From Azonexus sp. (lineage in GTDB: Bacteria > Pseudomonadota > Gammaproteobacteria > Burkholderiales > Rhodocyclaceae), in the NCBI RefSeq assembly GCF_030824335.1, contig NZ_JAVBXX010000012.1, positions 28,811-92,810 on the forward strand: a stretch of 64,000 bases of DNA. Direction: 5' to 3'. The notes beneath the pieces were generated by a model. The model had not been told where the DNA came from. It saw only the letters and a program-made list of their open reading frames with translations, and searched no databases. Shown in pieces: positions 7,821-15,493 of the stretch. The position numbers and the translations under genes are program-made. The first letter of the stretch is position 1; every line of letters begins with the position of its first letter.

Positions 7821-9152
7821 TCAGACCACTTCCAATTCACGCCGGGTGGCCGCCACGCCACCCTGCCAGGGCGCCTGAACGCCCAGCGCATTGACCACCC
7901 GCAAGGCCGATTTCAGACCATCCTCATGGAAACCGTAACTGCCCCAGGCACCGGCCAGCCAGATCCCGCCCTCGCCCTGCACGGCCGCCAGTTTTTGTTG
8001 CGCGGCAATCGCCGGGCCGTCGAAAATCGGATGGGCGTAGTCGAATTCGGCCAGCACTTTGGCGGGGTCCGGCTCACGCGCCGGGTTCAGCGTGACGATA
8101 ACCGGCGTTTCAAACGGCAAGGGCTGCAGCTTGTTGATCAGGTAGGAAACGCCGACCGGTTGTTCGCCGGCTTCGCCTTGGCCGGCAAAGTAATTCCAGG
8201 CCGACCACAGCTTGCGGTCGCGCGGCAACAACGCCGGATCGGTGTGCAACACGGCACGGTTCGGCTGGTAGCGGATTGCCGCGAGGACTTGCCGTTGGCC
8301 GACACTGGCACAGGAATCGGCATCGTCGCCCAGGATGGCCAGCGCCTGATCGCTATGACAAGCCAGCACCACCTGGTCGAAACGTTCGCAGCCCTGGGCA
8401 TGCGTTACCTGCAAGCCGAGCGCATCGCGCCGCACCGCCTGCACCGGGCAGGCCAGGCGGATGTCGTCGAGCTGGGCGGCAATCTTGCGCACATATTCCC
8501 GCCCGCCACCGCGCACCGTGCGCCACATCGGCCGGTCGAAGACTTGCAGCAAGCCATGGTTCTGGCAGAAACGGATGAAGGTGGCGAGTGGCATGTCGCG
8601 CATCTGGCCGGTCGGACAGGACCAGATTGCCGCAGCCATTGGCAACAGATACCAGTCGGAAAATGCCGCCGAATAGCGTCCGGCTGTCAGGAAATCGCGC
8701 AGGCTGCGCTCGTTATCCGGATGCGAAGCCAGCCAGGCCGAACTCTCGCGATTGAAGCGCAGGATGTCGGACAACATGCGCCAGAACTGCCGACTGAGCA
8801 GGTTGCGCTTCTGCCCGAAAATGGTCGCCAGATTGCTGCCGGCCCATTCCAGATGCGGATTCTCCAGGCTGACGGCAAACGACATTTCCGTTTCAACGCT
8901 GTCGACCCCCAGCAAGGCAAACAGCGCCATCAGGTTGGGATAAGTCTTCTCGTTGAACACCAGAAAACCGGTATCGACCGGATGCGTCTTGCCTTCCAGC
9001 GTCACATCGACCGTGTTGGTGTGACCACCGAGATACTGGCCGGCCTCGAACAGGGTCACCTCATGCTGGCGACTGAGCAGCCAGGCGCCGGCCAGGCCGG
9101 AAATGCCGGCACCAACGACGGCAATACGTTTCCTGGATTGGTGGGTTTGCAT
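7821..9152 (-). CDS. FAD/NAD(P)-binding amine-oxidase-like oxidoreductase
   Basis: A 443-residue flavoprotein. The dinucleotide-binding motif VVGAGISGLAGAWLLS lies at the N-terminus, followed by the FAD-contacting FEAGQYLGGHTNTV, VDTGFLVFNEKTYPN and a C-terminal GGIWLAGAWGSYGFHEDGLKSAL. It belongs to the flavin amine oxidase superfamily group that travels with DUF1365 and Cfa-type proteins. The substrate is unknown; a lipid or isoprenoid oxidation is inferred from context. It is the first full-length gene of the leftward operon, with a strong ribosome binding site GGAGGTAAGC before ATG 9152; that site overlaps the end of a 29-codon open frame (9155-9244). The divergent LitR-type regulator gene starts about 190 bp away. 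Confidence 0.86.
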   Translation of the reverse strand: MQTHQSRKRIAVVGAGISGLAGAWLLSRQHEVTLFEAGQYLGGHTNTVDVTLEGKTHPVDTGFLVFNEKTYPNLMALFALLGVDSVETEMSFAVSLENPHLEWAGSNLATIFGQKRNLLSRQFWRMLSDILRFNRESSAWLASHPDNERSLRDFLTAGRYSAAFSDWYLLPMAAAIWSCPTGQMRDMPLATFIRFCQNHGLLQVFDRPMWRTVRGGGREYVRKIAAQLDDIRLACPVQAVRRDALGLQVTHAQGCERFDQVVLACHSDQALAILGDDADSCASVGQRQVLAAIRYQPNRAVLHTDPALLPRDRKLWSAWNYFAGQGEAGEQPVGVSYLINKLQPLPFETPVIVTLNPAREPDPAKVLAEFDYAHPIFDGPAIAAQQKLAAVQGEGGIWLAGAWGSYGFHEDGLKSALRVVNALGVQAPWQGGVAATRRELEVV

Positions 9153-9154
9153 GC

Positions 9155-9244
9155 TTACCTCCCTGCTTGAGTGAGCAATTCATCGATCTTGGCCAACAGC
9201 TTCCTGGCTTCCGGTCTGGTCGAGCGTTTCATATCAAGCAACAT
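9155..9244 (-). CDS. Possible 29-residue leader peptide
   Basis: A short open frame with ATG at 9244 and TAA at 9155-9157 encodes a basic, helical peptide (MLLDMKRSTRPEARKLLAKI, nine more residues). Its last codons overlap the GGAGG of the downstream flavoprotein gene, the typical geometry for translational coupling. It lies between the candidate operator region and the first operon gene, so it should be on the same transcript. I recognise no family. It could equally be chance in untranslated leader; the overlap with the ribosome binding site is the main argument for it. Confidence 0.4.
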   Translation of the reverse strand: MLLDMKRSTRPEARKLLAKIDELLTQAGR

Positions 9245-9345
9245 TTTCAGCCTCTTTTGTCCTAGACAAACAACGTGTTTGTTCGTAAGATAGGCACCAA
9301 CGATTCGTTTGTCAACCTTTTGTCTACATTTTGTTCAGGACAAAC
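9245..9345. promoter_or_regulatory. Divergent operator/promoter region of the LitR-type regulator
   Basis: This A/T-rich spacer between two divergent units holds repeated TTTGTC/GACAAA half-sites. One is an inverted pair, TTTGTCCTAGACAAA at 9256-9270; others are TTTGTC at 9308-9313, TTTGTC at 9319-9324 and GGACAAAC at 9338-9345, with GTGTTTGTTCG between. MerR-type B12 photoreceptors such as CarH bind several repeated half-sites as tetramers over their own promoter, so these are good operator candidates for the regulator encoded at 9346. No convincing -35/-10 pair could be fixed. Confidence 0.55.
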
Positions 9346-10233
9346 ATGAACACCCCCAGTTTCAATATTGCCGCCGTCGAACGCGATACCGGACTCTCCA
9401 AGGACGTCCTGCGCGTCTGGGAACGGCGCTATGGGTTCCCGACGCCGGAACGCGATGCCAACGGCGAACGCTGCTATCCGCCCGACCAGGTAGAACGACT
9501 GCGCCTGATCAAACGCCTGATGGATCAAGGACATCGGCCGGGCAAACTGCTCGGCATTCCGGCCGATGAACTGAGCCAGCTGATGCCACGCCGCCAGCTT
9601 CGCCCCCCGCCCGCCACGGCCGATCTGACTGAATTGCTCGCGCTGATCAAGCAGCACGATGCGGCCGGCTTTCAACACGCCATGCAGCAACGCCTGGCGC
9701 GTCAAGGTCTGCAAGGTTTTGTCCAGGACACGGTAGCGCCGCTCACCGAACAAGTCGGCGCCGCCTGGGAAGACGGCAGTTTCGAAGTATTCGAGGAACA
9801 TTTATTCACCGAACTGACCAAGCGCCTGCTCCGTCAGAGCATCAGCAGCCTGCCGGCCGGCCACGGACCACGCCTGTTGTTGACCAGCGTACCGAACGAA
9901 GAACACGTGCTCGGTCTGTTGATGGTCGAAACGCTATTCGCCCTCGAAGGCGCCGATTGCATTCCGCTCGGCCCCCAGATGCCGCTGTTCGATATCGCTC
10001 GTGCAGCCCGTGCACACGCGGCCGACATCGTCGCTCTGTCTTTCTCGCAGGCCTTCCCGCAACGGCGAATTCCCGGCCTGCTGCTGCAACTGCGCCAGGC
10101 CTTGCCGGCGAATATCGAACTATGGGTCGGCGGCGGCGGCATAGCCCGCCTGTCACCGCTCGACGGCGTGCTCCTGCTCCCCGGCTTTGCCGAAGCGCTC
10201 GACGCACTCGCCGCGTGGCGTACCGCTCGCTGA
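9346..10233 (+). CDS. litR: LitR/CarH-type MerR regulator with B12-binding domain
   Basis: A 295-residue transcription factor. Residues about 5-75 form a MerR winged helix (FNIAAVERDTGLSKDVLRVWERRYGFP). The C-terminal part is a four-helix cap plus a Rossmann-like cobalamin domain. Two diagnostic elements of CarH-type photoreceptors are visible: W141-x9-E151-H152 in the cap and E185-x-H187-x-x-G190, where His187 would be the lower cobalt ligand. Such proteins hold DNA in the dark with adenosylcobalamin and release it on illumination. ATG 9346 is preferred over one five codons earlier because CAGGA sits 5 bases upstream. It is followed by DUF2256 and photolyase genes in overlapping frames and is divergent from an operon typical of LitR control. 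The B12/light role is inferred from these motifs and the context. Confidence 0.85.
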   Translation: MNTPSFNIAAVERDTGLSKDVLRVWERRYGFPTPERDANGERCYPPDQVERLRLIKRLMDQGHRPGKLLGIPADELSQLMPRRQLRPPPATADLTELLALIKQHDAAGFQHAMQQRLARQGLQGFVQDTVAPLTEQVGAAWEDGSFEVFEEHLFTELTKRLLRQSISSLPAGHGPRLLLTSVPNEEHVLGLLMVETLFALEGADCIPLGPQMPLFDIARAARAHAADIVALSFSQAFPQRRIPGLLLQLRQALPANIELWVGGGGIARLSPLDGVLLLPGFAEALDALAAWRTAR

Positions 10234-10400
10234 TGAACGGGCAGCCTACGAGCAGTTTTCGCGGTAACAAGGCCTCTTTGCCGGAAAAAATCTGCCAATC
10301 TTGCGGTCGACCGATGGTTTGGCGCAAAAAGTGGGCGAAAAACTGGAATGAAGTGAAATATTGCTCAAGTACGTGCCAGCGCCTTGCCCGCCATCCATGA
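10233..10400 (+). CDS. DUF2256 zinc-ribbon-like small protein
   Basis: A 55-residue protein that begins within the stop codon of the regulator (TGATG) and whose TGA overlaps the ATG of the photolyase (ATGA). The family pattern is plain: ICQSCGRPMVWRKKWAKNW, then EVKYCSSTCQRL, with four cysteines placed as C-x2-C and C-x3-C that could bind zinc. DUF2256 genes are commonly found next to cryptochrome/photolyase genes, but their function is not known. The overlap with both neighbours points to tight co-expression of the three proteins. Confidence 0.85.
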   Translation: MNGQPTSSFRGNKASLPEKICQSCGRPMVWRKKWAKNWNEVKYCSSTCQRLARHP

Positions 10401-11923
10401 GCCGGCTCTTTCTGATCCTGGGCGATCAGCTCCACCCCGACCCGCATCCGCTGCTGGTTGATTTCGACCCGGCGCGCGACCGCCTGCTGATGATAGAAGC
10501 GGCGGAGGAATCGACCCACGTCTGGAGCCACCCGGCGCGCAGTGCCCTGTTTCTTGCCGCCATGCGCCAGCGGGCAGCGGCTTTTCGCCAGGCCGGCCAG
10601 CCGGTGATTTATCTACAACTTGGCACGCATCCGTACGCCAGCCTGGCGGCCGCCCTGTCCAGCCAGATCAGTGACGCCCGCGCCGTGGTCATGCTCGAAG
10701 CCGGCGATTACCGGGTGCAGGAAGCCCTGCTCGCCACCTGCACGGCGGCAGGCATCGCCCTGTTGATCCGCCCGGACCCGCATTTTCTCTGTTCGCTCGA
10801 CGACTTCAACCGCTGGGCCGGTGACAAATCGTCATTGCGCCTGGAATTTTTCTACCGCTGGCAACGTCAGCGCCACGACATCCTGATGGACAACGGCCAG
10901 CCGCTGGGTGGTCAATGGAATTTCGATGCCGACAACCGGCAAGCCTTCGGCCGGCACGGCCCCGGTTTGCTGCCGCCCCCTCTGCGCTTCGCCCCCGACA
11001 GCATCACGTGCGGCGCACTGGCCGATGTGGCGCTTCACTTTCCCGACCATCCGGGCGACACAGCCAGCTTCGGCTGGCCGGTCACGCCAGCACAAGCCGA
11101 GGCGGCACTGGCCGACTTTGTCACGCATCGCTTGCCGGAATTCGGGCGCTGGCAGGACGCCATGTGGACCGGCCAAGCGTTTTTATGGCATTCGCTGCTG
11201 TCGACCGCACTAAATCTCAAATTACTCGATCCACGCCAGGTCATCGCCGCGACACTGGCCGCCCACGCGGCCGGCCATGTACCACTCGCCGCGGCCGAAG
11301 GTTTCATCCGGCAGATTCTCGGCTGGCGCGAATTCGTCCGCGGTATCTACTGGCGGCAAATGCCCGGCCTGGCACAAGCCAATCAATACGCCCATCAGCG
11401 CCGGCTCCCCGCCTGGTTCTGGACGGGCCGAACGCACGCCGCCTGCCTCGCTGCAACCATCGGGCAAACCTTGCAGCATGGCTACGCGCATCACATCCAG
11501 CGCCTGATGATTACCGGCAATTTCGCCCTGCTCGCCGGCCTTGAGCCGCAGCAGGTCGCCGACTGGTATCTGGCGGTCTATGTCGATGCCGTCGAGTGGG
11601 TCGAACTACCGAACACTGCGGGCATGGCCCTCAATGCCTGGCCGGGCATGACCAGCAAACCCTATTGCGCCAGCGGTGCCTACATCAACCGGATGAGCGA
11701 CTACTGCCGGGGCTGCTGCTACCGGCCCAAAGAACGCAGCGGCGAGCAGGCCTGTCCGTTCACCACGCTGTACTGGGATTTTCTCGCCCGCCATGAAAAC
11801 CGTTTTCGCCGCAATCCGCGCATGGCGCTGCCACTGAAGAACCTGCAAGGCTTTTCCGCCGAGGAAAGACGCTTGATCGACGAAAGGGCGCGGCATCTGC
11901 TCGATCACCTGGACGATCTCTGA
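10397..11923 (+). CDS. Fe-S cluster (6-4)-photolyase / cryptochrome family protein
   Basis: A 508-residue member of the deoxyribodipyrimidine-photolyase-related group (FeS-BCP). It starts with the antenna domain (MSRLFLILGDQLH) and ends with the FAD-binding helical domain (ILGWREFVRGIYW, ITGNFALLAGL, WVELPNTAGMALNAW). Cysteines at 350, 437, 440 and 453 correspond closely to the four [4Fe-4S] ligands known from Agrobacterium PhrB (350, 438, 441, 454). By homology it should repair (6-4) photoproducts in UV-damaged DNA using light. ATG 10397 gives the family N-terminus; an upstream in-frame ATG falls in the DUF2256 gene. As the third gene behind the LitR-type regulator it fits light-controlled expression. 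Confidence 0.88.
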   Translation: MSRLFLILGDQLHPDPHPLLVDFDPARDRLLMIEAAEESTHVWSHPARSALFLAAMRQRAAAFRQAGQPVIYLQLGTHPYASLAAALSSQISDARAVVMLEAGDYRVQEALLATCTAAGIALLIRPDPHFLCSLDDFNRWAGDKSSLRLEFFYRWQRQRHDILMDNGQPLGGQWNFDADNRQAFGRHGPGLLPPPLRFAPDSITCGALADVALHFPDHPGDTASFGWPVTPAQAEAALADFVTHRLPEFGRWQDAMWTGQAFLWHSLLSTALNLKLLDPRQVIAATLAAHAAGHVPLAAAEGFIRQILGWREFVRGIYWRQMPGLAQANQYAHQRRLPAWFWTGRTHAACLAATIGQTLQHGYAHHIQRLMITGNFALLAGLEPQQVADWYLAVYVDAVEWVELPNTAGMALNAWPGMTSKPYCASGAYINRMSDYCRGCCYRPKERSGEQACPFTTLYWDFLARHENRFRRNPRMALPLKNLQGFSAEERRLIDERARHLLDHLDDL

Positions 11924-12280
11924 ACGGGACAGCAGCGCACGGAATCGCGCCGCACCACCAACCGGATGCAGCGCCTAGAGTTGCCAGGCCTCGCCGCCGC
12001 CCAGCATCTGATGGCCGCTACCGCTCAGGGAACTCAAAGCGTCCCTTCCTGCGCAGGATCGGATCACCAATACTCAGCGTCGACAGCTGCCTTGAGCACA
12101 AATTGCTGGTCTACGCCGACCACACCTAGATGAAAACTCCACAAATAAAAGCTCCTAAAAACATCACCAATGAACCCTGAACACACCAACATCATGTAGA
12201 ACAATCTGAGACAATAAGCTCATTGTCATTACAGGTACTAAAGCGATGAAACCCCGAATTTGGCCAGAAAAGGCATAACG
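11924..12280. other. Gene-free stretch with left boundary of the ankyrin island
   Basis: These 357 bases hold no gene I can support. The first 49 are GC-rich like the chromosome, 11973-12006 is the left copy of the 34-bp repeat, and composition becomes A/T-rich from about 12120 onward. A small inverted repeat, GACAAT...ATTGTC (12210-12227), lies upstream of the ankyrin gene. An open stretch of about 40 codons ending at the TAG near 12127 has protein-like composition (ending LVYADHT), but I cannot assign it. Confidence 0.5.
11973..12006. repeat. 34-bp direct repeat, left copy (copy of cysB 3' end)
   Basis: Identical over 34 bases to 15460-15493, in the same orientation. It begins GCCTAGAGTTGCCAGG and ends GCCCAGCA. 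In the right copy these bases are the last codons and stop of cysB, read on the minus strand (ending GGGEAWQL, then TAG). Identity stops abruptly on both sides. The pair brackets a lower-GC segment of about 3.45 kb. Confidence 0.93.
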
Positions 12281-15200
12281 ATGGTGGAGAAAAACCTGCA
12301 TGGAGAAAACTCCAGCACACGGCCGAAAAACCACAGGTTTTCGATACTGATGCTGTTGACCAATATTCTGTCTTTGTTTGTTGCTGCGCTGATGCTAGTG
12401 CCTTCTGCAAACGTACATGCACAACCCCGCGACGAGAAGATCGACGAAATAATTCAGATTCTTGCACGCCTTGAGCTGCCTAAATATCGTGCAATTATTG
12501 CGAAGAAAACCACAGACGAAACGATTCATCTTGCACTTAAAAAAGCTGGAGAACAACAGGAACTGGGATATCTATGGAAGCCGGGAAACACTCATTGGGA
12601 CAGCGCCGTCGCTACCATTTTGCAGCACATCCAGACAGATTATGAGAAAAAAACTGGAATTGCAGCTGCAAGGAGTCCACTTGTTCGTGAAGCGCTGAAT
12701 GGGCTTACCGATATTCAGTTGAATGAAATATCAACACTATTTCTCTCGGATCTTTTTTCAAAGTCAGTCAGCCATGCAGATAACATAACAGTCTCGATCA
12801 TTCTCGGAAGTTTTTTTAGCGATCTGGCAAACCCCGAGGAGTCCGGGGGGTTTCCGAAGGAGTTTAAACAGTTCAAGCAGATGACATCATCACCGCAAGC
12901 TGAAGTCTTTCAGCAAATTGGCCTGCAAACGTTAATTTCGACGTTGAGAATTGAAAATTCTTCGGTACTGATGATTTCCCAGACAATGCTATCGAAAGAA
13001 ACCATCAGTGAAGTCGTCAAGATTATCAATTCATTTCGCATTGCCAATCACATCCCCCCCCCACTGCCTCCAGAGTATGCGGCCGACTTCATTACAGACA
13101 AAAAGAAAGAAAAGGAAGCCCGCAAACAAGCAAATGCCGCCATTCGTGGTGACATCAATGCATTCGAGATGCTCGTTACCGATGCCCAAAATGGCGACCC
13201 GATTGCTCAGGCTGAACTCGGACGCATATACACCGTTGGCATAAACGTCCCACAAGATCACAAAGCCGCTTTCGAATGGACCCAAAAAGCAGCAGACCAT
13301 GGATTGCCCAGAGCACTCTACAACCTTGGCCTAAATTACCAAATGGGGAACGGCGTTGAAAAAAATCTGATCAAGGCAGAAGAATACTACCGACTATCAG
13401 CAGATAAAGGCTTTGCCCGGGCTCAGTTAACACTGGGCTTGATGTACCGCAACGGTAATCCTGTAGCTCAGGACTACCAACGCTCTCTTGCCTTGATTCA
13501 GTCTGCTGCCAACCAAAGGCTTCCATCGGCCGCTCTCGCCATGGCGGAAATTTACGACGCGGGTGCCGGAGTCTGGCCGGACGAGAAAAAAGCCGATATC
13601 TGGCTGAAACAAGCCGAAGAAAATGGGCTTAGTGCCGCAAGAGCCTATCGCAAAGACCGCAAGAACCACAAGGCGCAATTCCAGTCGCTCCTTGCAGCCA
13701 GTCCTGCATCGGCAAAAGCATCTCCCACATCAGGCGAAAAATCGGAACTTAATCGCAGGCTGATCAGCGCGGTGAAAGAAGATAACATCGCCTACGCAAG
13801 CGCTCTGTTGGCCGCAGGCACAGACATCGAAACACGGGACCAGCGACCATATAGAGATGAAACACCTTTACATCACGCGGCACGAAAAGGATCAATCGAT
13901 ATGGCCGCCATGCTTATTTCTCATGGGGCCAATGTAAACGTTACGGCTCAAACAGGGTTTACGCCATTGCATGTAGCAGCGGGCCTAAACAAGGCTGCCA
14001 TGGTGAGCTATCTCCTTCGTTCGGGTGCTAACGTAAATGCCCTTGATACAACACACGGCATGCCATTACATGCCGCAACCGTCCAAGGGCATCCCGACAT
14101 AGTCCAGTTGCTTTTAAGCTCAGGTGCAAATCCGAATGGCGTATCTGGTAACGGAGTCACACCGCTACGGATGATCTTTCAAGCAACAAGTTACTACAAA
14201 TCCCATACCAAGATATTGGATATGTTGATTAATGCCGGCGCCGATCTGTTCGATCATGCCGTGTTTCTCTTGATTGCCAGAAGATCCGATGAAGCCGCCA
14301 TGAAATTGCTTCGCGGTAATTATGGAATCGACTGGGCAGCCCCCCCGCAAAGGGAAAACATGAACCTGTCAATACCACCGGTTGTCGAATTGGCTTGCGC
14401 GAAAAAAGAAATGCTCGTGCGCTATCTTCTTTCAGAACACCCGGATCGCCAACGTATCAAACTAAATGCATCAGGGCCGTGGGGAACACCACTGAATTGT
14501 TATGAATGGAAGAAGGAATCCTTGGGGCTACTCGAATATCTACTTATGGAAGGATTCGATCCCAATGCCGCAGATAGCTCGGGGGTATCAGTTCTTCACC
14601 GCGTATATGACCAAGACGCGATAGATATTTTATTAAGATATGGTGCCGATCCAAATCGACCAGACAAACTTGGACAAACCCCCATCTACAATTTCGTAGT
14701 ACGTTCAGAGACTGACCTTTCATCAGTTATCGCCAAAGGCTATCTGCTTGAAAAAAGAGATCGATACGGCAGAACGCCACTCCACTACGCTTACAACCTG
14801 AAAGTATTGGATTTCCTCATCGCTCATGGTATGGACATCAATGAACGCGATCTGGAAGGCAAAACCCCACTGCACACGGCTGCTGAACGTGGGCGTGCAG
14901 CAACAATCACATCCCTTCTAAAGCATGGAGCGGATGCAAATATTCGGACCAATTACGGGTTAACGGTCTACCATCTGGCTGCCAAATCGGGGGATGAAGC
15001 AACCAACAAGGCCTTATTTACTGCCAACCCCGAAGGTTCTCAAGCACTGGATAACGACGGTAAAACACCACTGCACTATGCGGCAGAATCAGGATATGGC
15101 ACGACTATTGAGATATTGATGGCGTGCGGAGCCAATGTAAACCAGCGTGACAAGAATGGTGACACCCCATTGATTTCAGCAGCTCGCAAAGGGAACGCAA

Positions 15201-15459
15201 AGACTGCGTACTTTCTTGTAAAAAATGGGGCCGATGGAAACATTACCGACAAGAACGGAAAATCTGCATCAGAAATATTTGTACCGAACGAGAAACTATC
15301 CCGAACATATATAGACAAGGCCCTAAAAGGAGGGGAAACACCTCCTTGGCGCTAGCAAGATCGCTCACAGGAATTAGGCGTCTCCTTCCAAAGTGCCTCG
15401 GCCGGTCAAACTTTGAATCGGTCGAATCCACTGTTCGCGATCATTGATCGTCAAGAATG
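12007..15459. mobile_element. Putative integrated island at the cysB 3' end
   Basis: The segment lies between two exact 34-bp copies of the cysB 3' end and is clearly lower in GC than either side, with few overlapping antisense frames, as expected for foreign DNA. Its only clear gene is the Sel1/ankyrin protein. No recombinase, transposase or terminal inverted repeat is visible. The duplication of a gene's 3' end that leaves the gene intact is what site-specific integration leaves behind, but a recombination-mediated duplication could look the same. A short perfect palindrome (CGATCATTGATCG, 15438-15450) sits 10 bp inside the right repeat. Confidence 0.6.
12281..15355 (+). CDS. Exported Sel1-repeat and ankyrin-repeat protein
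   Basis: A 1024-residue protein. A hydrophobic segment at about 20-45 (ILMLLTNILSLFVAALMLV, then ANVHAQ) looks like a signal peptide, so the rest is probably periplasmic or beyond. Residues about 50-300 are helical and unassigned. At about 308-455 come four or so Sel1-like repeats (AELGRIYTVGINVPQ, YNLGLNYQMGNGVE, LTLGLMYRNGN). From about 520 to 990 come many ankyrin repeats of the TPLHHAA...GANVN type, several degenerate. ATG 12281 has AAAAGG seven bases upstream; a TTG seven codons earlier is the alternative. It is the only clear gene in a low-GC segment framed by 34-bp repeats. The function is unknown: a protein-binding scaffold, perhaps a factor in contact with other cells. Confidence 0.85.
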   Translation: MVEKNLHGENSSTRPKNHRFSILMLLTNILSLFVAALMLVPSANVHAQPRDEKIDEIIQILARLELPKYRAIIAKKTTDETIHLALKKAGEQQELGYLWKPGNTHWDSAVATILQHIQTDYEKKTGIAAARSPLVREALNGLTDIQLNEISTLFLSDLFSKSVSHADNITVSIILGSFFSDLANPEESGGFPKEFKQFKQMTSSPQAEVFQQIGLQTLISTLRIENSSVLMISQTMLSKETISEVVKIINSFRIANHIPPPLPPEYAADFITDKKKEKEARKQANAAIRGDINAFEMLVTDAQNGDPIAQAELGRIYTVGINVPQDHKAAFEWTQKAADHGLPRALYNLGLNYQMGNGVEKNLIKAEEYYRLSADKGFARAQLTLGLMYRNGNPVAQDYQRSLALIQSAANQRLPSAALAMAEIYDAGAGVWPDEKKADIWLKQAEENGLSAARAYRKDRKNHKAQFQSLLAASPASAKASPTSGEKSELNRRLISAVKEDNIAYASALLAAGTDIETRDQRPYRDETPLHHAARKGSIDMAAMLISHGANVNVTAQTGFTPLHVAAGLNKAAMVSYLLRSGANVNALDTTHGMPLHAATVQGHPDIVQLLLSSGANPNGVSGNGVTPLRMIFQATSYYKSHTKILDMLINAGADLFDHAVFLLIARRSDEAAMKLLRGNYGIDWAAPPQRENMNLSIPPVVELACAKKEMLVRYLLSEHPDRQRIKLNASGPWGTPLNCYEWKKESLGLLEYLLMEGFDPNAADSSGVSVLHRVYDQDAIDILLRYGADPNRPDKLGQTPIYNFVVRSETDLSSVIAKGYLLEKRDRYGRTPLHYAYNLKVLDFLIAHGMDINERDLEGKTPLHTAAERGRAATITSLLKHGADANIRTNYGLTVYHLAAKSGDEATNKALFTANPEGSQALDNDGKTPLHYAAESGYGTTIEILMACGANVNQRDKNGDTPLISAARKGNAKTAYFLVKNGADGNITDKNGKSASEIFVPNEKLSRTYIDKALKGGETPPWR

Positions 15460-15493
15460 GCCTAGAGTTGCCAGGCCTCGCCGCCGCCCAGCA
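15460..15493. repeat. 34-bp direct repeat, right copy (native cysB 3' end)
   Basis: Exact match to 11973-12006. The first two bases lie outside cysB, and the rest are the cysB stop codon (TAG on the minus strand, 15462-15464) and its last ten codons. This copy belongs to the intact gene. Confidence 0.93.

Noticed and set aside
10304..10313. CGGTCGACCG in the DUF2256 gene as a further repeat copy
   Set aside because: It encodes the conserved CGRP of the family and lacks the flanking T/A runs of the dispersed element.
12006..12127. About 40 open codons right of the left 34-bp repeat as a gene
   Set aside because: Protein-like composition but no start or ribosome binding site and no recognisable family; could be a remnant, not supported enough to list.
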